DNA of 64,000 bases, from positions 513,013 to 577,012 of the forward strand of contig JAFQCG010000001.1 in assembly GCA_017416535.1 (NCBI GenBank). Reading direction: 5' to 3'. Shown here in pieces: positions 1-8,275 of this stretch. Numbering within the stretch: the first letter of the stretch is position 1; every line of letters starts with the position of its first letter. Both the position numbers and the translations under genes were made by a program. This DNA comes from Bacilli bacterium. Its GTDB lineage: Bacteria > Bacillota_I > Bacilli_A > RF39 > UBA660. The notes beneath the pieces are model-generated. The model was given only the letters and a program-made list of their open reading frames with translations, was not told where the DNA came from and ran no database searches.

Positions 1-1977
1 ATACTTAAGTGATTTATCTGCATCATAAATTCCTTGAGCATAATTTCTAATCATTTGAGTATCTTCTTTTGAATATTCTGTTTTCTTAACTTTTACATCA
101 AATTCACTTTCTTTATACATTTCTCCTTCAAAAGGATAGTGGTTTTGTGCTGTTGCACTCATAATGAATTTGTAGTTACCTTTAGATGTATCTTTTAATT
201 CTTCATAGATTGTATCCATAAATGCTTTGTCTGATAACCAACGACCTTTCTTTTCACCATCTACATTATAAATAGTTCTATCTGTTCCAAAAGAGTCATA
301 GTTCTTTTTACTTTTGTAAGAAGTTGGTGCCCATGGTGTTAGATACATTGTTTCATATCCATTATTATTAAATTCTTTAATAATGTTTGGAGCATTCTTT
401 CCTGTAAATTTATTATAGTATTGATTATATGGATTATATCCTGATTTCCAGAATGATAGGGAAGCACCTGTTAGAATTTCAAATTCTGTATTAACACTTC
501 CACCTGCGATAGTAGGTACTTGTAAATCAAATACCATTTTATCTTTATCATTTTCATAATCATCAAATACTTCAAGTAATGGTTTATCAAATTTAACTTC
601 ATCGATGTTTTCTAAGTCAGAGAATGATTCTGATAGGATAAATACTACATTTGCTTTTCCCCAACTATCATCATTGTCTTCAGCTTTTTTTAATAATTCT
701 TTAACTTTTAATGGAGTGTATCCTTCTGGTACATTATCATCAATATATAATGTATTAGCATACATTCCTTGGAAGAATCCATACTTATCATATAAGTCAT
801 TTACTGAATTAAATTTTAATAATTCATCATTTGATGTACGATAAATTTTTTCAATTGCAAATTTAGAATAATTTTCATTAACAATAAATATTGTAAGTAG
901 AAGAACTACTGCTACTGCTAGACCAATAAGTCTATTTTTAATACTATCAATTTTGATTGATTTCTTTTTAAATAAAAATATAAAGGCGATTGCTGCACCA
1001 GCTACGATAACAGTTTTACCAATTGTTGTTAGAATCCACCAACTAATACTGTTACCAGCTTCACCCATCATAGCCATATTAGCTGGATTTAAATAGTTAA
1101 CATCAGATACTTCTAATGGAAGTCCCATAACGTTATATTTAATATCACTAATAACCATTATTGCTAATGAGATAATTAATAGAGTAATTAAAGCTCTACT
1201 AGATTTTTTTGTAATACATAATAATATAATAAATATTAAATCAATGATTGCCATTAATAGTAAGACAACTAAAAAGTTTTGTGGAATTGCTTTGATTGTT
1301 GCCTTAATACTTTCTAATATAGGTAAGTGACTTAATTTATAAAATAAGTCTCCAGATACTATTAAGTATAATGGGAATATTAAAAGGTATAATACATATT
1401 TGTTAAGTACTTTATCAAAAATCTTTGCTACATTAACTTTTGGTATGTGTATTTTTAAGATAAATGATATTCCAAGTACTAGTAATAATATTGGCATTAC
1501 TGTTTTAAGTAATTCTACATTGAAGTATCTTAGAATTAAATAAACAATAGGGTATACGATTGAAGCAGTTGTAATTGGTACTCCAATGAATCCACCTTTT
1601 TTATTTTCTTCTGTAACACTTAATGTATTGAAGTAAGCAAGTCTGATTACTCCACATAATACATAGAATGCACATATTACTTTTGTAATAAGACTAGGAG
1701 ACATTGCTGCTGTTATTGTTGCAGGGACTACTCCGAAGCATATTACATCTGATAATGAATCAAGCTGTACTCCATAAGCTTTTTCCATTTTGGTACTTTT
1801 AGACATGCGAGCTACAGTACCATCAAAAGCATCGCAAATTCCACTAACAACCATACATAGTACAGCCATAGTGAAATGTTGACTTAACACTAACATTAAT
1901 CCAATAAATGAAAATAATGTACCAGTCATTGTGATAAAGTCACATTTTCGGTAAAAACCGATAATAAATTTTTTCAT
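1..1977 (-). CDS. PssA-LtaS fusion: CDP-alcohol phosphatidyltransferase fused to LTA-synthase-like sulfatase (3' end outside window)
   Basis: One uninterrupted frame of 659 codons runs from ATG 1977 to the window edge. Residues ~1-190 form a phosphatidylserine-synthase-like membrane domain with the CDP-alcohol phosphotransferase signature, read as DAFDGTVAR followed by GVQLDSLSD (Asp/Gly/Arg/Asp positions all present). More membrane segments follow (~195-375). From ~residue 440 comes an extracellular sulfatase/LtaS-type domain with SESFSD (metal-binding Glu region), AGGSVNTEFEILTG and SATAQNHYPFEGE. At the usual nucleophile Thr (GGGT in relatives) I read Ser. The family would transfer phosphatidyl to serine and glycerophosphate from phosphatidylglycerol to a growing lipoteichoic acid. 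The fusion is unusual; these are normally separate genes. SD is AAGAAG; the promoter is TGCTATAAT on the minus strand at 2027-2019. The last sulfatase metal ligands lie outside the window. Confidence 0.85.
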   Translation of the reverse strand, partial: MKKFIIGFYRKCDFITMTGTLFSFIGLMLVLSQHFTMAVLCMVVSGICDAFDGTVARMSKSTKMEKAYGVQLDSLSDVICFGVVPATITAAMSPSLITKVICAFYVLCGVIRLAYFNTLSVTEENKKGGFIGVPITTASIVYPIVYLILRYFNVELLKTVMPILLLVLGISFILKIHIPKVNVAKIFDKVLNKYVLYLLIFPLYLIVSGDLFYKLSHLPILESIKATIKAIPQNFLVVLLLMAIIDLIFIILLCITKKSSRALITLLIISLAIMVISDIKYNVMGLPLEVSDVNYLNPANMAMMGEAGNSISWWILTTIGKTVIVAGAAIAFIFLFKKKSIKIDSIKNRLIGLAVAVVLLLTIFIVNENYSKFAIEKIYRTSNDELLKFNSVNDLYDKYGFFQGMYANTLYIDDNVPEGYTPLKVKELLKKAEDNDDSWGKANVVFILSESFSDLENIDEVKFDKPLLEVFDDYENDKDKMVFDLQVPTIAGGSVNTEFEILTGASLSFWKSGYNPYNQYYNKFTGKNAPNIIKEFNNNGYETMYLTPWAPTSYKSKKNYDSFGTDRTIYNVDGEKKGRWLSDKAFMDTIYEELKDTSKGNYKFIMSATAQNHYPFEGEMYKESEFDVKVKKTEYSKEDTQMIRNYAQGIYDADKSLKY

Positions 1978-2018
1978 CTACTACACACTTCTTTTCTATA
2001 TATATTTGACTTTCTTTT

Positions 2019-2065
2019 ATTATAGCACATGTTCGATATTTTTAAATAGTTATTTGTGATATAAT
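2019..2065. promoter_or_regulatory. Divergent pair of extended -10 promoters
   Basis: TGCTATAAT on the minus strand (2027-2019) faces the PssA-LtaS gene. TGATATAAT on the plus strand (2057-2065) faces the MazG-like gene. Neither has a convincing -35, fitting the extended -10 type seen across the window. Confidence 0.6.
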
Positions 2066-2087
2066 ATTTGTATAAATAGGAGGATGT

Positions 2088-2414
2088 ATGGAAAAAGTTT
2101 ATAATAAGTTAGTACGTGATAGAATTCCTGAAATTATAGTTGGCAATGGAGGAGAACCGTTTACTAGAATATTAGATGATGTTGAATATAAAAGTGAATT
2201 AGAAAAGAAATTAAACGAAGAATATCAAGAAGTTTTAGGTGCTACTGAAAGCAGTGATAGAATAGAAGAACTTGCTGATATGGTTGAAATTATTGATGCT
2301 TTAGCAGCACTTGAAGGTAAAAGTTTAGACGATGTAATTGAAGTGCAAAAACAAAAAAGATTAAAACGTGGTGGATTTAAAGAGAAAATATTCTTAGAGA
2401 AAGTGGTAGAATAA
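2088..2414 (+). CDS. MazG-like / PRA-PH-type nucleotide pyrophosphohydrolase
   Basis: A 108-aa all-alpha protein beginning with YNKLVRDRIPEII, the hallmark of the house-cleaning NTP pyrophosphohydrolase group related to phosphoribosyl-ATP pyrophosphatase and MazG. Acidic metal-binding helices are visible as LNEEYQEV and EELADMVEIIDAL, matching the ExxE...ExxD pattern. The family hydrolyses non-canonical or excess NTPs in the cytoplasm; the substrate here is unknown. The gene has an AGGAGG SD, its own promoter and a terminator at 2413-2440, so it is monocistronic. Confidence 0.8.
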   Translation: MEKVYNKLVRDRIPEIIVGNGGEPFTRILDDVEYKSELEKKLNEEYQEVLGATESSDRIEELADMVEIIDALAALEGKSLDDVIEVQKQKRLKRGGFKEKIFLEKVVE

Positions 2415-2440
2415 GCGCATAACAATGTGCTTGTTTTTTA
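2413..2440 (+). terminator. Intrinsic terminator after the MazG-like gene
   Basis: Stem AAGCGCAT / ATGTGCTT with an AACA loop, then a T-tract; it overlaps the stop codon. Confidence 0.7.
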
Positions 2441-2516
2441 TGTAAAGTAACTTATCTTTAGATTTGTTTTTTATTATTGATATGTTATTATTTTAATGTA
2501 TGAGGGAGTGTTTAAT

Positions 2517-3908
2517 ATGGCATATATTTATGATAAAAAGTCTCATTGGCATGCTTGTAAAAGAGAAGTTTTAGAGAATAGAATAAAAAAAATAAAAGAT
2601 GGAGATTATTCTGATTTTTTCGACTATTCTAGTGATTTTTGGTTAGCTTTATGTATTAGTTATTTCACATTATCTTATGAAAAAGTATGGAAATCTAACG
2701 ATCACAGTGTTCATAGCATTTTAAATACTTTTTTTGATGAAAATCTAGATATTAAAGTTAAAGATGCTGTTTATAATTTAGCTGATCAAAGTGGTTATGA
2801 TATGGAAATGTTAAAAAAGGAAAATGAGGAATATTATAACCAGATTTATTTTGATTTAAGACAACAAGTTAATGTAGCTGGTATAGATGATTCTGGAATG
2901 GTTTCTGAGAATTGGGCAGATAATATAAAAAAAATGAACCGTAATGCTAGACGTTTAGGAGTGCTAAAAGAAAAGATTACTCGCAATTATATTTTACATA
3001 GTATGGCTAAACTTAATATTGGTAAAGAAGATAAGATTAGTATTCCTGTTTCCACTAATAATGAATATGACTTACCAGTAGAATGGTTGGTAAGTTATGT
3101 AGATGCATTGTGTTCACCTGTAAGATATTTTTTAGATGAAAGACAATCATCTTCATATACGTCTGGAGAACCAGTTTTAGATGAATTGGGTAGAATATAT
3201 AATTTATATACAGCTAATATGAGTTTAATGGACAATTATAAAGAATTTAAATGTGATGATTTGGTTAAGAGATTATTAAAACCTGGAATTACAACTGAAG
3301 AAAAAGATGTAATTTATAGTAGTATTAAGGAAAAATTAAGCGATAATCCTGTTCTTTATGATCGTATAGGTGACTTAGTTGCTGCTAAGAATGAAATGGA
3401 GTCTAAGAAAGAAAATGTATTAGCTGCTTTATTATCTGTTGCTAGTATAAATATGTTTGTTCTTAATTATCAAGATTGTTTTAAATCTGGATTAAATCCT
3501 AAAAATAATGGACCTTTTAATGCTGAAAGAGATGATGTTAGAGATCTTTATGGTAATGGAAGTTCTATTCCTGGAAGAATGGGATTTCAAAAGAACGGAG
3601 CTTCTGCACCTGGTACTTTAAGAAATTGTGTGTCTCATCCCGGTAGACTTACTGTTAAATATGAAGGTGGCACTTATAAGGTGACAATGCAAGATAGAAA
3701 TGATAATAATGATCCTACAGGTAGTTTCAATACAGATTTAGATACTTGTATTGAATTTTTAGAACATCCTTTTTTTGAAAAGAATATGGTTACTTCAATT
3801 AAATCAAGTGATGTTGTTGGTGTAAGACAAGAATTAGAGGCAATGTTTGATGATACAGATAAACAGGATGCTACAGCTGCAAGTCATAGTACAGGTGCAA
3901 AAAAATAG
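2517..3908 (+). CDS. Unknown protein with a HEPN-like RX4H signature
   Basis: 463 aa. I chose ATG 2517 because GAGGGAG (2502-2508) sits 8 nt upstream; the in-frame ATG at 2496 has no SD. The protein is helix-rich and lacks a signal peptide. Near the C-terminus is LRNCVSHPGRL (R369-H374), an RX4H motif followed by beta-like segments and QDR. This resembles the end of pEaNAY-type HEPN domains, whose members are often RNases or their inactive relatives. The first 300 residues match nothing I recognise. The gene is flanked by its own promoter and terminator. HEPN assignment is inference from a short motif. Confidence 0.5.
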   Translation: MAYIYDKKSHWHACKREVLENRIKKIKDGDYSDFFDYSSDFWLALCISYFTLSYEKVWKSNDHSVHSILNTFFDENLDIKVKDAVYNLADQSGYDMEMLKKENEEYYNQIYFDLRQQVNVAGIDDSGMVSENWADNIKKMNRNARRLGVLKEKITRNYILHSMAKLNIGKEDKISIPVSTNNEYDLPVEWLVSYVDALCSPVRYFLDERQSSSYTSGEPVLDELGRIYNLYTANMSLMDNYKEFKCDDLVKRLLKPGITTEEKDVIYSSIKEKLSDNPVLYDRIGDLVAAKNEMESKKENVLAALLSVASINMFVLNYQDCFKSGLNPKNNGPFNAERDDVRDLYGNGSSIPGRMGFQKNGASAPGTLRNCVSHPGRLTVKYEGGTYKVTMQDRNDNNDPTGSFNTDLDTCIEFLEHPFFEKNMVTSIKSSDVVGVRQELEAMFDDTDKQDATAASHSTGAKK

Positions 3909-3935
3909 AAATATCGAAAAGATATTTCTTTTTTT
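3908..3935 (+). terminator. Intrinsic terminator after the HEPN-like gene
   Basis: Stem GAAATATC / GATATTTC with a GAAAA loop and a T-tract, starting in the stop codon. Confidence 0.75.
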
Positions 3936-4001
3936 ATGGTCTAGTCTTTTTTATAAATTAGTTGTATAATAGTTTTAATAATAGTCAAAGTAGGTGAAAC
4001 G

Positions 4002-5039
4002 ATGACTTTCGGAGAAAAGGATTATAAAGGGAAATTATCTTATATCGAAAAGTATTATAAAGATGATACTTTATTTTTTGCTGCCTACTTAAATAATTAT
4101 AATAATTTTCATATTTATATTAGAATTGACTATATTGATAAATTAAAATGTTATAAACTTAGATGGTTTGATTTAGATTTCGTTAAAGATAGTAAGATAG
4201 TAAAATATGAAAGTAGTGAAATGGTAGAAGAAGATGTTATTGATACTATTGAAAAACTTTGTACTGTTATGAGTGTTGATCAAAAGAAAAACTATTGGGG
4301 TAAAGAAAATAATGTTGGTATCTATATTGATGCTAAATGTAAAAATAGTGATGAAGTTAAAATTAAATTTTATAAATATATTCCAGAAACTCAAGAAGCA
4401 TTATATCAAATAATGAGTATTATATTTGAGATTGTTCCTAGAAAGTTATATCCATTCTTTGAAGAAATTGGTTATATATTTAATGGAGGAGCAGATACTT
4501 TTGAATATGAGAAAAGATTTAGGTTTGATTTATTTAAGGGAGACTTAGATAAAGTGTTTAATATTCCTACTTGTGTTAGAGGTACTAGATACTATGATGA
4601 AAGAAGAGTCTTATTCTTAGAAAAAGTTGATGATAGATATTTTGCTGTTGTTAATGGAAATGAACTATATTTAGTAATTATTAAATATGATGAAGTTAGT
4701 AAGGATATGCAAGTATATTGTTCTTGTCCTTGTGATGTTTTCTGTAAACATATTTATGCAGTGATAATGGCTATTCGTGAAAAAGATTTTAAACCATTTT
4801 ATAAAGTAATGCCTAAGAGAGAATATACTGATATGTTTGATAAGTTAATGAATATTAATTATACTTTTTCTATTGGAATGGTAGAAGATGTTATTGGTAT
4901 CATTGGTGAAGATGGTTATATTGAATGGTTAAATATATTAGATGAAGATAATAAATCTAAATGGATTATTGTTGAAGATGATGATAAACAAAGATTTACA
5001 AAGGCAATGACTAATTTTTTAGATAGTTGTGAAAAATAA
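4002..5039 (+). CDS. SWIM zinc-finger protein
   Basis: 345 aa with a SWIM finger at residues 240-250, CSCPCDVFCKH (CxC...CxH), followed by a hydrophobic helix typical of the domain. SWIM fingers bind DNA or protein. In bacteria they often sit in proteins near Snf2-type helicases, but no helicase is adjacent here. The 230-residue N-terminal part is acidic and Tyr-rich with no recognised domain. The SD is AGGTGA. A terminator follows at 5038-5060, so the gene is a single unit. Confidence 0.7.
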   Translation: MTFGEKDYKGKLSYIEKYYKDDTLFFAAYLNNYNNFHIYIRIDYIDKLKCYKLRWFDLDFVKDSKIVKYESSEMVEEDVIDTIEKLCTVMSVDQKKNYWGKENNVGIYIDAKCKNSDEVKIKFYKYIPETQEALYQIMSIIFEIVPRKLYPFFEEIGYIFNGGADTFEYEKRFRFDLFKGDLDKVFNIPTCVRGTRYYDERRVLFLEKVDDRYFAVVNGNELYLVIIKYDEVSKDMQVYCSCPCDVFCKHIYAVIMAIREKDFKPFYKVMPKREYTDMFDKLMNINYTFSIGMVEDVIGIIGEDGYIEWLNILDEDNKSKWIIVEDDDKQRFTKAMTNFLDSCEK

Positions 5040-5060
5040 GCATCGTAAAGATGCTTTTTA
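5038..5060 (+). terminator. Intrinsic terminator after the SWIM gene
   Basis: Stem AAGCATC / GATGCTT with a GTAAA loop and a T-tract. Confidence 0.75.
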
Positions 5061-5097
5061 TTTTGTGTTGTGATATTCTTATTATAGAGGTGTAATT

Positions 5098-6264
5098 ATG
5101 GTAATAGTAAAGGCAAGTAAAGAAGAAAAAGAAATTAAGAAACAAAAGATGGAAGAACTTTATGAATATAGAAAGTATCTTTATGAACATCCAAAACTAT
5201 ATCATTTATTTTTAGAAGTTACATCTCGTTGTAATGCTAGATGTGAACATTGTGGTAGTAGTTGTGGTTATGAAAAACCTAAGAATGAAATTAGTAAAGA
5301 AAAGTTAATGGAAACATTGAAAGAAATTTCAGAACATTATGATGCAAGTGAAATATTATTAAATGTTACTGGTGGAGAACCATTCTTAAGAAAAGATTTA
5401 TTTGAGATTATGGATTATGCAGTAAGTTTAGGTTATAGATGGGGAATTACTTCTAATGGTATTTTAATTGATGAAGAACTTGTTAAAAAAATAGTTAAGT
5501 CTAAGATGAGTACTATTTCTATTAGTATAGATGGATTAAAAGAAACACATGAAGCATTTAGAAAAGTTCCTGGTGCTTGGGATAAGATTATTAAGGGAAT
5601 AAAACTTATGCTTAATGAACCTAGTATTGAATGTGTTCAGGTTACTACTGTTGCTAATAAGAAAAATATTAATGAATTAGAAGAATTATATAAAGTAGTT
5701 TTAGATTTAGGTGTTAAGTACTGGAGAGTAGTTAACTGTGATCCTATTGGAAGAGCTAAAGATAATGATGAGATTTTATTAGATCCAAAGGGTTATAGAA
5801 AGTTATTTAAGTTTATTTATGAAAAACGTAAAGAAAATAAAATAGTTGTTGATTATGGATGTAGTCATTATTTAGGTCTTAATATGGAAAAAGAAATTAG
5901 AGATCAACATTTCTTTTGTATGACAGGTTTATATGTAGGTAGTATTTTAAGTAATGGTGATATATTTGTATGTCCTAATGTTGAAAGAAGAAAAGAATTA
6001 ATTCAGGGAAATATTAATACTGATAGTTTTGTAGAAGTATGGGAAAATAAATTTAAAGAATTTAGACATGAGAGAAGAACTTCTTGTGATGATTGTCTTG
6101 CTTGTAGTCATTTTAAATATTGTGGAGGAGATTCTTTTCATACTTGGAATTTTGATGATAATAAACCTAATATTTGTATAAAGAAGATTTATAAAGAAGA
6201 AAAAGATGATAGTGACAAAAAACGTAAGAAAAAGAAAAGTGAAGATAAATTTTTAGTTGTATAG
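5098..6264 (+). CDS. Radical SAM/SPASM protein
   Basis: 388 aa. The radical SAM cluster motif is CNARCEHC (C45, C49, C52), and the SAM-binding GGE is in TGGEPFLRKD. The C-terminal third (~280-370) carries many cysteines in a SPASM arrangement, including CPNVE and CDDCLACSHFKYCGG, which would bind auxiliary 4Fe-4S clusters. SPASM proteins typically modify peptides or proteins, such as RiPP maturases and anaerobic sulfatase-maturing enzymes; the substrate is unknown here. The stop TAG is built into the SD (TAGGAGG) of the downstream 67-aa gene, 8 nt away, suggesting coupling and a common function. Confidence 0.85.
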   Translation: MVIVKASKEEKEIKKQKMEELYEYRKYLYEHPKLYHLFLEVTSRCNARCEHCGSSCGYEKPKNEISKEKLMETLKEISEHYDASEILLNVTGGEPFLRKDLFEIMDYAVSLGYRWGITSNGILIDEELVKKIVKSKMSTISISIDGLKETHEAFRKVPGAWDKIIKGIKLMLNEPSIECVQVTTVANKKNINELEELYKVVLDLGVKYWRVVNCDPIGRAKDNDEILLDPKGYRKLFKFIYEKRKENKIVVDYGCSHYLGLNMEKEIRDQHFFCMTGLYVGSILSNGDIFVCPNVERRKELIQGNINTDSFVEVWENKFKEFRHERRTSCDDCLACSHFKYCGGDSFHTWNFDDNKPNICIKKIYKEEKDDSDKKRKKKKSEDKFLVV

Positions 6265-6272
6265 GAGGATTT

Positions 6273-6476
6273 ATGGATAATAGAAAACCTAAAGTTAGTT
6301 GGTTTGATGAGTGTTTACAAGTTTCACTTTTAAAACTAACACAAATATCTATTATGGAGGATTTAACTATTCCACAAGTAAAAGCATACTTTGATGAAAT
6401 AATTAATGATCTATATGAAATGGAGAAAATTGAAAAAGAAAAGAAGTCTAAAACTGAAGAAGATGCTTTAAGTTAA
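6273..6476 (+). CDS. Small protein coupled to the radical SAM/SPASM gene
   Basis: 67 aa, not recognised. It has a predicted helical N-terminal half, one Cys (residue 14) and a charged Lys/Glu-rich C-terminus. It lacks a leader/core layout typical of a RiPP precursor, so it may be a partner rather than a substrate. It has a strong TAGGAGG SD sharing the stop of the upstream gene, and a terminator at 6476-6504 closes the two-gene operon. Confidence 0.6.
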   Translation: MDNRKPKVSWFDECLQVSLLKLTQISIMEDLTIPQVKAYFDEIINDLYEMEKIEKEKKSKTEEDALS

Positions 6477-6504
6477 ATAATCTAGTATTGCTAGATTATT
6501 TTTT
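6476..6504 (+). terminator. Intrinsic terminator of the radical SAM operon
   Basis: 10-bp stem AATAATCTAG / CTAGATTATT with a TATTG loop and a T-tract. Confidence 0.8.
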
Positions 6505-6539
6505 ATGAGTATAATATAATGTAATTAGGAGGGTTCAAA

Positions 6540-7223
6540 ATGATTAGTACAAGTAGTTATAAGAATTTTGATACAAATTTATATAGAAGATGTTCTATAT
6601 CTGGAGATAGGGGTCATAATGCAAATTTTTTTGGAGATTGTTTTCCTGAACTTGCACCTAAGAAAGATTTTTGGCAAAAGTGGCATGATAATATCGGTAA
6701 GATTTCTGAAGAAGAAAATGCTAGATATTACATAGAAGAATATTATAAACAGGTTTTATCTAAATTAGATCCAGAAATGGTTTATAGAAAGTTAGATCAT
6801 TGTACTTTATTATGTTATGAAGATAGTGATGAATTTTGTCATAGACATGTAGTTGCGGCATGGTTTAATTTATTACTTGGTGATACAATTCAACCAGTTG
6901 TTGAAATTGCATGGGAAGATGGAAAATTAGTTCGTTTGGATGATGTATCTAGTAAGTATTCAGAAATACTTGAAGATGTTATTAGAAGTAATGAAAAAAT
7001 GTGTGGATTTACTTCTGTTAGAGCGAGATATTTATTTGATCAAGGTGAAAAGTTAGAAGCAGAGGCAAGTCAAAAAGAACTTGATAATCCAGGTGTTTCT
7101 TATGACTATATGAGACAAGCTGCTTGTTATAGAAGATGCGATGCAGATGAAGCAGAAGCACAATATAAAGCAGCACAAAAGATGAAAGCAAAAGGTGTTA
7201 AAACAGATGATAAAAAAGATTAA
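6540..7223 (+). CDS. DUF488-like protein
   Basis: 227 aa. The core LLCYEDSDEFCHRHVVAAW matches the DUF488 signature (LLCYE...CHR), a conserved Cys-His-Arg. Upstream, WQKWHDNIG and a Lys/Leu-rich helix also fit. The biochemical role of the family is not settled. The C-terminal 70 residues are helical and Ala/Glu-rich, looking like a TPR-type helix pair. The SD is AGGAGG. The 3' end overlaps the start of the ATPase gene by 17-29 nt, so the two are probably translated together. Confidence 0.7.
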   Translation: MISTSSYKNFDTNLYRRCSISGDRGHNANFFGDCFPELAPKKDFWQKWHDNIGKISEEENARYYIEEYYKQVLSKLDPEMVYRKLDHCTLLCYEDSDEFCHRHVVAAWFNLLLGDTIQPVVEIAWEDGKLVRLDDVSSKYSEILEDVIRSNEKMCGFTSVRARYLFDQGEKLEAEASQKELDNPGVSYDYMRQAACYRRCDADEAEAQYKAAQKMKAKGVKTDDKKD

Positions 7224-8187
7224 TGTAAATGAATTATTATTTTCAGATTTATTAGTAAAGAAACCAGTAGATGACGTTAATGAAGATTTATCTAGCGATG
7301 TTCGTGGAAAAATAATTTTAACTGGTAGTAGAGGTTGTGGAAAAAGTGTTGTTTTAGGTAGTAGAGAAGTTAATAGTGTAAAAACAGAACATCCTGCTAT
7401 TCTAACAAGATTTGATGGTGCTGGAATGTTTGGTACTAAGGATAATAAGTATTTTAATAGAAGTTTTATTGAACATTATTATGAAGTAATTATGTGTAAG
7501 AAATTCTTAAATTATGTTAAAGAATATTATCCAGAATTATTTAGTTCTAAGTTTTCTCATTTAGATTCAGTTACTACTAGTAGATTAATGGAAGTAGATA
7601 ATTATATTAATAATGCAATGTTTAAAGATTGTGATATTAGACAAAAGTTATTTAGTGGGGAAGCGCTAAGTGAAATGTTATCAATATTTAGAAATGGAAC
7701 AGGTTGTAAAAGTTTAACTCTAATGATTGATAGATTTGATTGGACTCATAATAGTGATCCTAGAGTTCAAGATATTTTAAAAGATTATTTTAGTATGTTT
7801 GAAAAAGTAATTGTAACTTCAGATGATTCTACAATTAGAAGTGATAAGAGAAAGAAAGACTTGGTTGATAAAGGATTTAAAATATATGGAATGGAATATT
7901 CTACTCATTTAGATCCAGTAAGTGAAATTGTTGAAAGAAGATTTAAACTTGATGATGAGACTAAGTTTCCAATAGATAGAGTATTTGATGAAGATTATTT
8001 AATTATGATTGAGAAGTGTGGAGGAAACTTAGATACAATTCTTGATTCGTTCCTTTATGCAGAAACTTTACATAATTGGGATAAAAATAAAGATATTCAT
8101 ACTATTTTAAGTCAAGCAAGTGATGAAAAAGTTAAGACACTTAAACAATATAGAAGAATGACTAAAGGACCAAAATTACATATATAA
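7207..8187 (+). CDS. P-loop ATPase of unknown family
   Basis: 326 aa from ATG 7207; an in-frame GTG at 7195 is possible. It has Walker A GSRGCGKS and Walker B LTLMIDRFD, a layout resembling ORC/AAA or STAND-type ATPases. A helical C-terminal region follows the nucleotide-binding core. I see no membrane segment and no second domain I recognise. It overlaps the DUF488 gene and ends at a strong terminator, so DUF488 and ATPase form one operon and may act as a complex. Confidence 0.65.
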   Translation: MIKKINVNELLFSDLLVKKPVDDVNEDLSSDVRGKIILTGSRGCGKSVVLGSREVNSVKTEHPAILTRFDGAGMFGTKDNKYFNRSFIEHYYEVIMCKKFLNYVKEYYPELFSSKFSHLDSVTTSRLMEVDNYINNAMFKDCDIRQKLFSGEALSEMLSIFRNGTGCKSLTLMIDRFDWTHNSDPRVQDILKDYFSMFEKVIVTSDDSTIRSDKRKKDLVDKGFKIYGMEYSTHLDPVSEIVERRFKLDDETKFPIDRVFDEDYLIMIEKCGGNLDTILDSFLYAETLHNWDKNKDIHTILSQASDEKVKTLKQYRRMTKGPKLHI

Positions 8188-8190
8188 TTA

Positions 8191-8214
8191 AGAGGAGAAA
8201 TCCTCTTTTTTTTT
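8191..8214 (+). terminator. Intrinsic terminator after the ATPase gene
   Basis: Stem AGAGGA / TCCTCT with a GAAA tetraloop and nine T. Confidence 0.8.
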
Positions 8215-8275
8215 GTAGTAATTTTTTTAATTTATTGATATAATTATTTTAATATAGAGTAGTGTGGTGTAGTAT

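Noticed and set aside
605-844. 79-aa plus-strand frame in the PssA-LtaS region
   Set aside because: It lies antisense inside the verified long minus-strand gene and has no SD or domain.
6273-6476. RiPP precursor for the SPASM enzyme
   Set aside because: No leader/core split, no Gly-Gly or core repeats, only one Cys; kept as a small partner protein.
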